Source: Torymus aiolomorphi (lineage: Eukaryota > Arthropoda > Insecta > Hymenoptera > Torymidae). Taken from it: a DNA stretch of 64,000 nt. The translations under genes and the position numbers were made by a program. Every line of letters begins with the position of its first letter. The first letter of the stretch is position 1. Of the stretch, positions 14,260 through 24,894 are shown piece after piece. A model generated the notes under the pieces. The model did no database searches, had not been told where the DNA came from, and was given only the letters and a program-made list of their open reading frames with translations. Location: NCBI GenBank assembly GCA_036365515.1, contig CM070875.1, positions 90,615,128 through 90,679,127 on the forward strand, given 5' to 3'.

Positions 14260-14637
14260 TAAAAAAGTTTCAACTCAGTTATCAAACTAGGTAAAGACCA
14301 TTCCGATAAATGGGATCGGACTAACCTAGTATATAAGTTCTTCTGTAAGCCATGCCCAGCTTCATATACAAGGGAAACTAAACGTACTCTAAAAACGAGA
14401 ATTAAAGAACATCAAAAAACTAATAACCCAGAAGTAGTAGTAAAACAACATATGAACAAATTCTCACATGACTTCGACTGGAAAAATAGTAAAATTTTAG
14501 ATTACGAAACAAACTACAAAAAACGCACTCTATCTGAAATGATCCATATTAAATGCGATAAAAACAATATCAATAAGAAAGAAGATGTAAAATCATTAAA
14601 CAGTTTGTATTTTCCGTTACTGCGCCTTTTAAATTAA
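14260..14637 (+). pseudogene. GIY-YIG-like endonuclease domain of the Penelope-like element
   Basis: The frame (register of 14452) reads through VYKFFCKPC, SYTRETKRTLKTRIKEHQ, HMNKFSHDFDW and a terminal RTLSEMIHI block. In order and spacing these are the Penelope-type GIY-YIG endonuclease motifs: the Y-C-x2-C segment, the YIGET-R-L-RI-EH core and the downstream H-H and R-E residues. The core YIGET reads YTRET, a damaging change. The enzyme would normally nick the target for primed reverse transcription. A frame change separates it from the reverse transcriptase part. Confidence 0.65.
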
Positions 14638-14833
14638 TACTATGCATCGCTCTGTTTATTTTTGGCCTTGTTTGTAAATACAAGGATCTTACGACTATAA
14701 ATGCGAATGTACACCACTGTATTGCTTACATTGACGTTATGTGCTAGGTAAAATAAGGTATATACTATTCCTTTATACAAGTGATAGTTCTTTTTATATA
14801 TTGTAATTAAAAACCTTTTTGTTAATAAATTAT

Positions 14834-14875
14834 AGCCTGAAGAGGTTGGTGGACCATACCAACTAAACGTTGCAC
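14834..14875 (+). ncRNA. Decayed hammerhead-like motif in right Penelope arm
   Basis: CTGAAGA, one G, stem GTTGG, loop, CCAAC, then TAAACGTTGC. Stem II is perfect, but the invariant GAAA reads TAAA, which should abolish cleavage. The inverted partner at 13340-13382 keeps GAAA but has a stem II mismatch, so the two arms have drifted separately. Confidence 0.5.
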
Positions 14876-14956
14876 AAATTTAAAGTAAAAACTTGTTTTT
14901 TCTTTTTACCTGCCTCCTTCGGATCGATCCATTATATTTCAAAATATTTAATCTTT

Positions 14957-15406
14957 ATTTTTTATAAACTCACTAAAATACCATCGCAACAAAATCTCAG
15001 GATGCTCTATTACGCTCTTTTTCATAGTATCATGTCTTATGGCATAATTGCATGGGGAGGAGCATACATAAGCATAACTAGAATTCTTCAAACTCTACAG
15101 TACAGAATTCTCAAAATAATAAACAAAAATAACTTTTTAAATGAAAAACAGCCATTAAATTTAGATCAACAATTCACTTACGAATCTCTATTATATCATT
15201 ACGAAGATTTAAAAGATAACTTTATAAATTCAAATAGCATCACGAGAAAGAAATGCATTATAGTTCCAAAACAAAACAAAAGAATAAGTAACAAGATCAG
15301 TTATTTAAGGGCCATTACTTGTTACAGTCTGCCTAACAATCTCAAAACACTAACAAACAAAAACAACAGAAAAGTTAAACTAAGAGAATGGATAAAAATA
15401 AATTAA
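14957..15406 (+). pseudogene. LINE reverse transcriptase C-terminal tail
   Basis: This is the continuation of the frame begun at 13141 (KYLGITIDSKRRWENHI). It holds LRMLYYALFHSIMSYGI, WGGAY and LQTLQYRILKII, typical of the region after the palm in Jockey-type LINEs, where the thumb is followed by a helical cysteine-free tail. The catalytic YADD box is not present in this copy. The stop follows a basic KLREWIKIN end. Confidence 0.65.
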
Positions 15407-15641
15407 TATTATCAAGTTATGAACACACAGCAAGCGAAGAAATTAGAATAGACTGCAATAAAATCAGAACAATCTTACACGAAGTAAAATACACTTGAAC
15501 GGGCTATGCCCTATTATTACAATATAAAGGAAGGAAAACAACCGTCAAGTATGACTGTCTAACATCGGAAGTCCATGTGGATAGGACTATGCTTGCTCTA
15601 TAACCAAATGCATACGACACCAATTTCACTCACACCAACGA

Positions 15642-16340
15642 ATGACAAATTATAACTACACCAAATTTAAAAAATTCAACAATGATAGATACTTGCAAAA
15701 TATAAACCTAATCGCAGGCAGCATAATCCAGTTATTTACTACAGAAACGGAAGAAAAAATTAAACAACCAAAAAAAGAATATTCTTTTATAAGGAAATTT
15801 ATTAAATGGCCCAACTCGAACAGTAATCCACAAACAAAAACATACAACAAAAATTGTCCTTATTGCCATGATCCTAAAACACGTGGAATTAAGCATACCC
15901 ATTTCTTAAAAAGCACAGATACAACTGAAAATCAAGGAAAAAATAAAAAACCCACCAAAACAGTATGTAATGGAATAGAAGATATATATGATATGATTGA
16001 CAATGTAGCCAATGAAAATAGCATTAAATTACTACAAAAACCAGTAAAAAAAGAACCAGGAAACAAAACAACTACAAACAACATCCGTATGACATATGGT
16101 GATATTAACTATCTAGGATCAAAAAAAGCACTTTTTTATTTTGATAGAGGAATCAGAGGCAAGCAAATTTTTACTAATTCAATGTACCCACTAGATGCAC
16201 AACAAAAACACAAGGATATAGTAGTAATAGATGAAATAGTCTTCACATCTATCTGTAAATGCGATTCAAGTAACCAACACAGAGACATGTTCCCTCATTA
16301 TAGGGTCACTTGTGCAGTTGGGCTTACATGCCCAGCTTGA
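15642..16340 (+). CDS. Uncharacterised 232-residue frame inside the LINE
   Basis: I do not recognise this protein. It is lysine- and asparagine-rich, with a CPYCHDP cluster (a CxxC that could bind zinc together with the nearby H residues) and a later CKCDSSNQH segment. The middle third is low-complexity. It lies between the reverse transcriptase tail and the LINE's 3' end, so it may be a downstream ORF of that LINE or a separate captured fragment. An ATG at 15642 is the first in frame. Codon use is AT-rich, like its neighbours. Confidence 0.35.
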   Translation: MTNYNYTKFKKFNNDRYLQNINLIAGSIIQLFTTETEEKIKQPKKEYSFIRKFIKWPNSNSNPQTKTYNKNCPYCHDPKTRGIKHTHFLKSTDTTENQGKNKKPTKTVCNGIEDIYDMIDNVANENSIKLLQKPVKKEPGNKTTTNNIRMTYGDINYLGSKKALFYFDRGIRGKQIFTNSMYPLDAQQKHKDIVVIDEIVFTSICKCDSSNQHRDMFPHYRVTCAVGLTCPA

Positions 16341-16664
16341 CTCAACAAACATGAAAGGATAATTTATGCAAGAAACAAGAATGCAACAACAGAAACATAT
16401 ACAACTGCGAGATCTATGCTAATAAGATTTTGGTGAGAGTGGTGGTGACATAGTTTTATTTATAGTTGAAATTTGTTTCTTCCTGTTACCAAGTTACAGG
16501 AGAGTAAACAAATACGCTCTAAAAGAAATGTATTAGATTGTAAGTTTAGTTTGTAAGTTTATTATATATACCAGACCAGCATACAGGAAGTAACTTCCTC
16601 TGCTGGACTAGTTTTGTAATGTAATTTTGTATTACTCTGGTTAATAAATAAAATAAATATATAT
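16341..16664 (+). other. LINE 3' region with terminal hairpin and AAATAA tail
   Basis: Non-coding. A strong stem-loop near 16572-16606 pairs CCAGCA-ACAGGAAGT with ACTTCCT-TGCTGG. The segment ends in an AATAAATAAAATAAATATA tail that abuts resumed satellite. A 3' hairpin next to a simple tail is common for recognition by the element's own reverse transcriptase. Confidence 0.5.
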
Positions 16665-16836
16665 TCGATTGATTGACTCAAAATTTTTACCACTTATTAC
16701 ACTTATCCAATACAAGATTGTGTTAAAATTTCAAGTGGTTATGTTGATTTGTTTCTGAGAAAAAAATTATTTTTGACAACAAGTAGAAGAACATATCTGT
16801 TTTACTTTTTAATTTGTATATCATATATAAAAAAAA
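16665..16836. repeat. 308-bp satellite remnant
   Basis: It resumes with TTCGATTGATTGACTC and keeps about 125 bp of a unit up to TTTTTGACAACAAGTAG, then runs into unrelated AT-rich bases before the next HME copy. Confidence 0.8.
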
Positions 16837-18580
16837 CCGCTGCCAATTCATTGGCACGTAGCTTCCTCAAACTTAATTTATTGATCCCTTTAATTAATTT
16901 TTACTTCTAATATTTAAAATTTAATACTTTATCTTGTACGGTTAGACTAACTAGGAGAGGGTCATGGGTCCGGATTCAGCTTAAACTGTACGTTATATCT
17001 TTTTTCGTAATGAACCGATTTTTTTGGGCAACGAACTTGATCTGAAGATATATAAAAGCTACATCTGTGCCAAATTTCAGGACGATTGGGTAATTTTTGC
17101 TCTTGTTATCGTGCGACAACGAAAACGCAAATTTTTTCTAAAATAATTTTTTTCTAAAAAACAAATGAAGATTTAACCAAAATTCCTGAAATTTTAACCA
17201 AATATAGTCTTCTATAAATTTAATAAGTGGTTAAAATTTTAAGTCGATAAATCAAGTATTTTTTGAGAAAACGCGATTCGAAAATTAAAAAAAAAAATTT
17301 TTTACCTCAAATATCTTTTTTCGTAATGGACCGATTTTTTTGGGCAACGAACTCGATCTGAAGATATATAAAACCTACATGTGTTATATTGAATGCGTTA
17401 TGTGGAAAGGCTGTTATAATGTGAGGGGATGTATTTTAAAAAATTTGATAAAGACAGATTTTTTTTTTAATTTTTCAATTTATCAAGTTTTACATTTTTG
17501 TTAATAATAAAAAACCGTGATAACTAAAAAATTTTTCTTTTTAGAAAATATAAATATTTTAATTCTCTTTCAAATGCTACCCATCCCATTCAGATACACA
17601 GAGCCATCCTCAAGAAATACATTTTAAAAATGTCTAGAAAAATTTTAACCTCAAATATCTCTGAAATTTATGAACCAATCATTTTGCCAAAAGAACTCAT
17701 CCGAGAACTATCAATAATATACCTCTACAATGAATTTTGAAGCGAATAAGACAATTTTACTCTTGTAATAGTTGAACATATAAAACTCATTTTTTTCATT
17801 TTTCAATTTTTACGTTTTTGTTAATAGCAAAAGAACCGTGATAGCTAGAGAATTAATTTTTCTTTAGAAAATATAGGTAATTTAATTCTCTTTCGAATGC
17901 CACCCACCCCATTTAGATACATGGAGCCGTTCTCGAGAAATTACGATTTAAAAAAAATTGAAAAAAATTTTAACCTCAAATATCTCCGAAATTTATGGAT
18001 AAATGCTTTTGCCCAAAGAACTCACTCGATTGGTATACAAAATCTACCCCTACAAAGAATTTTAAAGTGATTAAGCCAATTTTACTATAGTTATTGAACG
18101 ACAAAAAAAATCACTTTTTTTTATAAATTATTTTTTTTTTCTCAAAAAATAATGAATAAAAAAACCAAAAAATTTAGTAAGTTATAGTACTTAATATCCT
18201 TTATAACCAAAAAAATATTCATGTTAATATTTTTTTTTAATTTCGAAATATAACCTATTTACAAAAAATTACGTTTTCATCAATAACTTATGACGAAATA
18301 TAGCTACCGACTTTTTTTTTTAAATTGTAGATAATTTTATCCTACATACAGAGAATTCATGATATATAAACAATATTCGTTCTAAAGATTAAAAAAATCG
18401 AAAATAAAAATTTTGAAAATTAAAAAATGGCTATAAAAAAAAAAATAAATTTTACAAAAATAGAATATTGACCCCAATTGTGGAAGCAAAATCTAAAAAA
18501 ATGATCACTCTCCCGTTAAAATCGGTTGAGTAGATCATGAGATATCAGCGTATACGGACATACACACACACACACACACA

Positions 18581-18647
<67 letters not shown>

Positions 18648-18767
18648 TCCATACGGACATTTTCTAAAAATAGTGTATTTCGATTCCAAATTTGCTAAAT
18701 AACATTTTTAACACATTATCTCATAAACTTTTTTTTTACTATCACAAAGCTTCCTCTAGGAGGAAGC
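16837..18767 (-). mobile_element. HME copy 4, the cleanest complete copy
   Basis: It begins CCGCTGCCAATTCATTGGCA followed by GCTTCCTCAAAC, and ends in GCTTCCTC-TAG-GAGGAAGC (18749-18767), with a CA tract (18561-18647) about 100 bp inside. From about 17510 on it is collinear with copy 1 from about 3255. The stretch 16950-17290, read on the minus strand, resembles the 308-bp satellite motif by motif. No coding region is present. Confidence 0.8.
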
Positions 18768-19425
18768 AAAATAATTATTGTGTACTAGGATATATCCCCG
18801 AGAAAGTCATTTCAGATTGACTCCCGCGGCAACGTGTACTAGGGCAATGATCAAAATTGACTTTGAATATATGAATTTCATAAAAATTGTATAAAAATTC
18901 TTCATAAAAATATAAAATATCTTTGATCGCATAAGTCAGATTTTTTTGGGCGGAGGAATCGATTCTTAAATATAAAAAAATATCTCTCTGTTAAATTTCA
19001 AAACGATTCATTGACTTTTGTTAAGAAGTATAACTTAGTTATTATATGTGTATGATTGTTACAATGATGGATTAACTTTAAACCACTAAATCGGGCAAGA
19101 TAGTAGTTAAATACCTGTTTTAAAACAAATATTATTAGATTATTTCGAATACATACTTTTCTTTCTCAGACTAATGTATTTCTTTAAAATTTTTTATAAC
19201 AATATTAATTGTTTGTATAGGATACGTAAATGAAAAAACAAAGAAGATATTGTTTGTATTAAGTCTAATTGTTTAACAAACAAGAAAGAATAACAAAGAA
19301 ACCAGTTTTATTTATTAATAAAGTTTTGTTGTGAAAAATTTACTTCTGTTTTTTAAATTTAAAAAATGGAATCGATAAATTAGTTTGAGGAAGCATCTTG
19401 CCAATGAATTGGCAGCGGGTTTTAA
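18768..19425 (+). mobile_element. Truncated HME copy in opposite orientation
   Basis: The right edge (19384-19421) is the intact far end TTTGAGGAAGC with hairpin GCCAATGAATTGGC and GCAGCGG. The left side has no microsatellite or terminal palindrome of its own; the palindrome at 18749-18767 belongs to copy 4. Satellite-like motifs near 18925-19020 appear here in reverse orientation. Confidence 0.55.
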
Positions 19426-19525
19426 ATAAAAACATCGCTGACTAAAATAAAGGCTAATTTATTTAAAATATTTAAAATATTTAATATTTATTATTTATTA
19501 TTTATTAATTTATTACGGACCATTT

Positions 19526-20770
19526 TTAACGTAAACCCCTAAAGCACTGAATATTTGAGGAATATTCCCTTAATATTCTTTTCCCATTTTCGCAATTTTC
19601 GTCAATATTCCCTCAACGTTAATAAACATGAAAGAAACCCTTACGGAATATTCCTGCAAACCTTGATCACCGTTTTTCCATACCTTTTCTAAAATTATCA
19701 GGTAGGCTACCTGTTATTGTAATATTGCAGCAATATTCGTACAAGATTAATTAATACTAGACGAATATATAATTACAAGATTCATCAACACGAGAGGAGC
19801 ATTCAATATATTCCCTTATAAAACTATAAGGATATATTCGCCATATTCGCTTATGTTCCCTCGATGTTAGTATACAGGTAACGTTAGTATTTAAGTTATT
19901 TATTTCACATAGAAAAGCGTAAAATTTTGTGTTCCCATTGTAAACGGGATATCAAAAACAAGGTAAGACTTGTAATTCGGACTCTTCGTAAAAAGTCATT
20001 TGAATGGTTGAATTATACGGCTTATATACTCTGGGCCATCCAGTGTAACCACAGAAAGTGCTGCCCGTGCGCCGCATGGCAGATAAATGGCCGAAGCTTG
20101 CTTATCGAGAGTCGTTCATCACAAGTTCCCCTTTATCACTGCAATGCGGCGTACCGATAGCGCTTTCTGTAGATACACTGAGTGACCGAGAGTTTGTAAG
20201 TCGTGTAATTCAATGGTTCAAATGACTCTTTACGAAGAATCCGAATTACAAGTCTTGCCTTGTTTTGATATCCCGTTTACAATAGGGACTCAAAATTTTA
20301 TGCTTTATCTATGTGAAATAAATAACTAAAATATTAACGTTACCTGTATACTAACATTGAGAGAACATTAGCGAATATGGCAAATACGTCGAAGCAATAT
20401 TGAAGCACTATTGCTCCAATATTGAGTTTTATAGGGAAATATATTGAATGCTTCTCTCATGTCGATGAATCTTGTACGAATATTGCTTCAATACTGCCTA
20501 CTCAAGGAAATATTGCTGAAACTTAATTATGTATTCGTCTAGTATTAATTAATCTTGCACGAATATTGCTGCAATATTACAATAACAGGTAGCCTACCTG
20601 ATCATTTTAGAAAAGGAATGGAAAAACGGTTATCAAGTTTTGCAGGAATATTCCCTAAGGGTTTCTTACATGTTTATTTTCGTTGAGAAAATTTTAACGG
20701 AAATTGCGAAAATGGGAAATGAATATTGAGAGAATATTCCTCAGATATTCAGTGCTATAGGGCAAATTAA
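19526..20770. mobile_element. Large foldback element with arms over 0.5 kb, TTAA at both edges
   Basis: The left arm (19530-20063) is matched in reverse complement by the right arm (20158-20766), leaving a loop of only about 95 bp. Arm ends read CCCCTAAAGCACTGAATATT and CCCTATAGCACTGAATATC. Both outer edges touch a TTAA (19526-19529 and 20767-20770), the target used by piggyBac-type elements. The apparent frame at 19927-20160 lies in the hairpin and is not supported as a gene. Arms differ by indels and substitutions, so the element is not recent. Confidence 0.75.
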
Positions 20771-21385
20771 TGATCAAAAAGACTTCATTGTAACGGGATC
20801 GCTTCTGGGAGAAAATCCCAAAAAGCCACAGGCAAGCGATGTCCTAGAATACGGTGCCCGGATGTCAGACTAAAATGACGTGCCCAGGGATCAGCACCTG
20901 AAATCCCGAAAACAACGCGAAGATCGTACGCAAACTTCGCTTTCCAACTTATTGGACTGCTGAGTGAAAATTGTGCGCTCGAAGAATAAAGCGCGCGACC
21001 ACTAGACTCAGGTTGGAAAACGACCGGCGGAGTGGTTTTTCCACGGAGCGGCGGTATCCGGGAGAAAGACGGATTGTAAATGACAACGCGATGAGTAACG
21101 AGTATTTACACTGTATTAGAAAACTTAGAACATACATGCACTACGCTAATGCTGTTATTAACAAAGTGGTTGCTTGTGCGCAAGGGTTCCGATTTAAACG
21201 CACGAACGATACGGCGTGCGGCGAAGCTGCTATACTCGCGCGCGGTGTTAAGTGCCGCGGGCTGACACGTACCCGCGCGTATATGAAACAGAAAGCTTGC
21301 ATGGGGCGATTTCCGTGCAGGCCTTGTACAATAATTACGCGAGAAGGGAGTAGAAGGCTTACGTTGAAGCAGCAGCCGGTGCACT

Positions 21386-21388
<3 letters not shown>
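20771..21388. other. GC-richer unassigned stretch
   Basis: Less AT-rich than its surroundings and without repeated partners elsewhere in the window. Frames on both strands are open for 60-180 codons, but their composition follows the GC content and I recognise no domain. It may be the UTR of a retroelement or a relic of unique sequence. Confidence 0.3.

Positions 21389-21474
<86 letters not shown>
21389..21474. repeat. (CT)n microsatellite
   Basis: An uninterrupted run of about 85 bp of CT, at the left edge of the long pyrimidine-rich region. Confidence 0.97.
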
Positions 21475-21482
<8 letters not shown>

Positions 21483-21529
21483 TTTTATCTTTCGATCTAT
21501 ACCGCTCTGGATGTCTCTCTGCACCTTAT

Positions 21530-21905
21530 GAAAAAATCCTGTAAGAAATCCTGTAGGGAATAATGTAACCAATCCTTTTGGGAATACCGTAAGAAATCAC
21601 GTAGGAAATTCTATAGGATATAGGTCGTCGTATATGAAATTCTATTGACAATTCTACAGGAAATACTACGGGAATTTTGCTCGATTTCTGTACAAAAACC
21701 CGTACGAAATCAATATTTTTTGGAATACCAGTACAAATTCGTAGGATAAGTGTGCCAGTTACTCCTTCACCAGTTGTTGGATTTTTGCATGCTCTTAAAT
21801 ATCCAGTATCTGAAACTTGTTGTCTGTTTAGGGGGCACAGTAACTGGTACACTTATCCTATAGGGAATCCTGTAGAAAATTCTGTATGAATTTTTGTTCA
21901 TTATC
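21530..21905. repeat. Degenerate repeats of GTAGGAAATTCT type
   Basis: Short units resembling ATCCTGTAGGGAATAATGTA recur about every 15-20 bases, first in one orientation and then (about 21700-21850) partly in the other. The layout resembles the GTAC repeats at 91-690, with a different core word. Confidence 0.6.
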
Positions 21906-21984
21906 TTATGGCCAATTTCGTAGGAAATTTTGTTGTACCGCCCTTATTCATAACAACAACGGCGACTGAAAATCAACGTCAAAT

Positions 21985-23024
21985 TGTCTCTTCCGTTTTC
22001 TGGCTCTCTATCTTTCTGTCTTCCTGGCTCACTACCTCTCCGTCTCTCTGTATGATTGGATCGGTCTCCCTCTCTCTCTCTTTGGCTCTCTGTTCCTCAG
22101 CCTGTCTTTCGACCTCCCTATCTCAATATCCCTTTGTCTCTCCGGCGCCCAGTTCTCTGTCTCTCTGTCTCTCCGTCAATATGATTCTCTGTCCTTTTGC
22201 CTCTCCGGCTCTCTCTCTGACTCTCAACGTCTCTATGGCTCTCTGTCTCTCTGTCCCTCTGCCTCTCTTTTTTCTGTCTCTCTATCTCTCAGTCTCTGTT
22301 TATCTCTGTATCTCTGGCTGTATGTCTCTAAGGCTCTGTTTCTCTGGCTCTACCCCTCTGGCTCAGTCTCTCTGACTCTTTGGCTATCTCTCCGTCTCTT
22401 CGTCTCCCTAGCACTCTGCCCATGTTTCTCTGACTCCCCGTCTATCTGTTGCTATGGCTGTCACTCTGTTTCTGTGTGTCTGTCTCTCTGAATCTCTGGC
22501 TATCTGTCTTTCTGACTCTCTGGCTATCTGTCTTTCGGGCTCCCTGTCCTTCTGGCTATTTGTCTCTCTGGCACTGTTTCTCTGACTCTCTGGCTGTCTC
22601 CCCGGCTCTCTGCCCTTCTGGCTATTTGTTGTTGTGGCTCTATCTTTCTGGCACTCTGGCTATCTGTCTCTTCGTCTCCCTGGCACTCTGGCTGTTGGTT
22701 TCTTAAGCTCTCTGTCTCTTTGGCCCTGTGCCTCTCTGGCTATCCGTCTGTTCGATTCATTGTCTTTCTGTTTCTATGGCTCCCCGTCTCTCTGTCTCTC
22801 TCTATCTCTCTGTTTCTTAATCTCCCTGTATCTCTGGCGCTCTAGCTCTCTGGCATTTCATCTCTCTGTGTCATTGACTTCTTCTCTCTATCTTTCCGCC
22901 TCTCCGCCTGTCTGGCTCTTTGTCTCTTTCTCTCTCCGGCGGTTTGAACTCTCACTCTCTGTGTCTCTGTCTCGCTGGTTACCTGTCTCTTCGTCTTAAT
23001 GTCTCTCTACCTCCGTGGCTTTGT
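21985..23024. repeat. Degenerate pyrimidine repeat (CTCTGT/CTGGCT), block 1
   Basis: The plus strand is nearly all C and T with regular G, built from variants of TCTCTCTGGCTCTCTGTCTC with a basic step of about 6 bases. All three plus frames stay open for long stretches, giving Leu/Ser/Cys-rich translations. That follows from the near absence of A in the repeat and is not evidence of coding. Confidence 0.9.
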
Positions 23025-24807
23025 CTCTCTTAGGCTTGGAATTGACAAAAACCTTGCTGCTGTTATTTGAATTTAGCAAAGCCTTTGACTGTGTCAGTCA
23101 CATCAAGCTCCTTAAGGTGGCTCCGGCGCAATATATATATACAAATATACAAATTTTTACGATGTTTACTATGAATATATGAATGTTATAATTTGAGAAA
23201 CAATATAATATGAAACAAGGATTGTTGAAGTAACAAAAAGAATTTTTTTCAAAGAAAGATGAATATTGTTAAAGAAGGTATTGCCAATTGAAAACAAAAT
23301 CAACAAGGTCTCATTTTATTCTTTGTTCAATTTCAGGGGAAGGTAGCCATATAAAAATTAGAAAATTTTCAAAACCTGCTAAGTTATAAGCAATTGTTTG
23401 CAGTTATGTGACTGAATTTTATAAACAATTGCTTATAACTTTGGAGGTTCTGAAAATTTTCCAATTTGTATATCGTTACCTCGCCCTGAAATTCAACAGG
23501 GAATAAAATAAGATCTTGCAAATTAAAATCGAATGAAAAATGAAAAAGATTTATGAGTTTTGTTGATTTTCTTTGCAATTGGTGATATTTTCTTTAACAA
23601 TATTCAAATTTCTTAAAAAAAATTTTTTTTTGTTACTTCAAGAACCCTTGTTTCATACTATATTGTTCCTCAAATTATAACATGTAAAGTAAGCATCGTA
23701 AAAAATTTGTATATTTATATACATATATATCGCGTCGGAGCCACCTTAAGAAATTACTTGAGTACGGGTTCTTAACGTCAGTTATCCGCTGGATAGCCTC
23801 ATATTTGGTCGGTCGTCTGCAGGCAATCGTTGACTATATGGGCAACAGGGAGTTCCATAGGGCTCTGTGCTGGGTCCACTGCTCTTTGCCATATATGTCG
23901 ATGACTTATCCCTCTTCCTCGACCTTGATCTCTCTCACATCATGTATGCTGATGATCTCCAATTATATATTCGTTGTCCTCTGACGGAGCTTAACGACTT
24001 TTCCTCTAAGATGAGCTAAAATGCAGACCGTATCATGAGCTGGGCTACCCAAAATAATCGTAGGCTTAATGTCGGTATGTTGCGCACATATGCCGTCGCG
24101 TGCACTCCCTTATGTATCGTCTTTATTATATTAGGAAAAGTACCAATCTCCACCTTCGTAAGCATCTAATTCTGATCTTCGCTGTGATCGACTACTGCTG
24201 CCTCATATACAATAATCTCGCAGTTAAGCTTGGCATTAAACTGCAAAGGCTCGTCTATTCAGGTATTAGGTACATCTATGGTTTAAGAAGGCGGGAGCTT
24301 ATCACTTCTTATAGGCGCGAGTTGGATTGGCTAACTACAAAATCGCGTAGAGAGTATTTGGCTGAAAATCTACTGCGCAAAATGTTAAATACTGCGATAC
24401 CATCTTCTGCTAGTTCTCTTTGATTTCACGGTTGCCATTCGGTCTATCAGGGGTGATATGAAACTCTTAGATATCTGTACCTTTGAGAAACTCTGAGTAA
24501 TTCATTACATATCAACTCTGCATATATCTGGAATTTATTACCATCGCATCTAGGCAATGTCACCTCTGTCCTTTATTTCGAATCTCGTCTTCATCAACAT
24601 TTTTTCGATTCTGAAGTAATCACTTGAATACTCATTCATACCACATACTCGTTCACTCATTTTTCATACTCATCTCTGCAATTTTTACTGTATTTTACTC
24701 TTTGTATACATATTTTTATTTTTAATTGTATTTTCTTTGGATCTGAACTTCTTATTTTTTTTGTACAAGACAATATACATCAATAAATTAAATTTAATCT
24801 AATCTAA
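23025..24807 (+). pseudogene. 5'-truncated Jockey-type LINE with nested TTAA MITE
   Basis: Reverse transcriptase text includes FSKAFDCVSH just before the MITE, then KLLEYGF after it, the GPLLFAIYVDDL region near 23880-23915 and the catalytic YADDLQLY near 23950. The frame is broken several times, including a stop in the segment near 24016 and a deletion near 24080. The tail part (24100-24423) contains LQRLVYSGIRYIYG and a TSYRRELDWL segment. The copy ends in AATTTAATCTAATCTAATCT, a short-repeat tail, and lies wholly within the pyrimidine array. Confidence 0.8.
23112..23749. mobile_element. Foldback MITE with TTAA target duplication
   Basis: The ends GGTGGCTCCGGCGC and GCGTCGGAGCCACC are inverted, and arms of about 300 bp meet near 23430. 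TTAA stands at both borders (23112-23115 and 23746-23749). The host LINE reads continuously as AAG-CTC-CTT-AAG-AAA if one TTAA and the insert are left out, which proves the borders. TTAA targets point to a piggyBac-type enzyme. Confidence 0.85.
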
Positions 24808-24818
24808 TCTGTCTCTCC

Positions 24819-24894
<76 letters not shown>

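Larger units (their letters stand above)
13234..14938 (+). mobile_element. Penelope-like element with inverted flanking copy and 18-bp target duplication
   Basis: The insert is flanked by two copies of an 18-bp target reading TCAAAATATTTAATCTTT (13216-13233 and 14939-14956). Removing the insert and one target copy returns the host LINE frame to register (1723 bp shifts frame 1 to frame 2, as observed). The right part encodes the tail of a Penelope-type reverse transcriptase and a GIY-YIG-like endonuclease. The left part (about 13272-13785) is an inverted copy of the right end (about 14428-14944), the inverted LTR-like arrangement known for Penelope elements. Both arms carry a hammerhead-like motif. 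Confidence 0.8.
12821..16664 (+). mobile_element. Non-LTR retrotransposon (Jockey-like), internally deleted, with nested Penelope-like insert
   Basis: The element interrupts a satellite unit between AAAAAGAATA and TTCGATTGATT. It opens with an ATG-proximal GC-rich leader, has the C-terminal end of a reverse transcriptase frame (13141-13233 and 14957-15406), an unidentified downstream frame (15642-16340), and ends in AATAAATAAAATAAATATA. Most of the endonuclease and reverse transcriptase region is missing between about 13050 and 13140. A Penelope-like element occupies 13234-14938. The copy is dead. Confidence 0.7.

Noticed and set aside
19927..20160. 77-codon frame with several cysteines
   Set aside because: It lies within the foldback arms and loop; the arms carry no constraint and the frame is not repeated in the opposite arm.
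20949..21531. 186-codon plus frame ending in a Ser-Leu repeat as a possible host gene
   Set aside because: The end is the CT microsatellite; the remainder has no domain, no splice support and an antisense frame of similar length.
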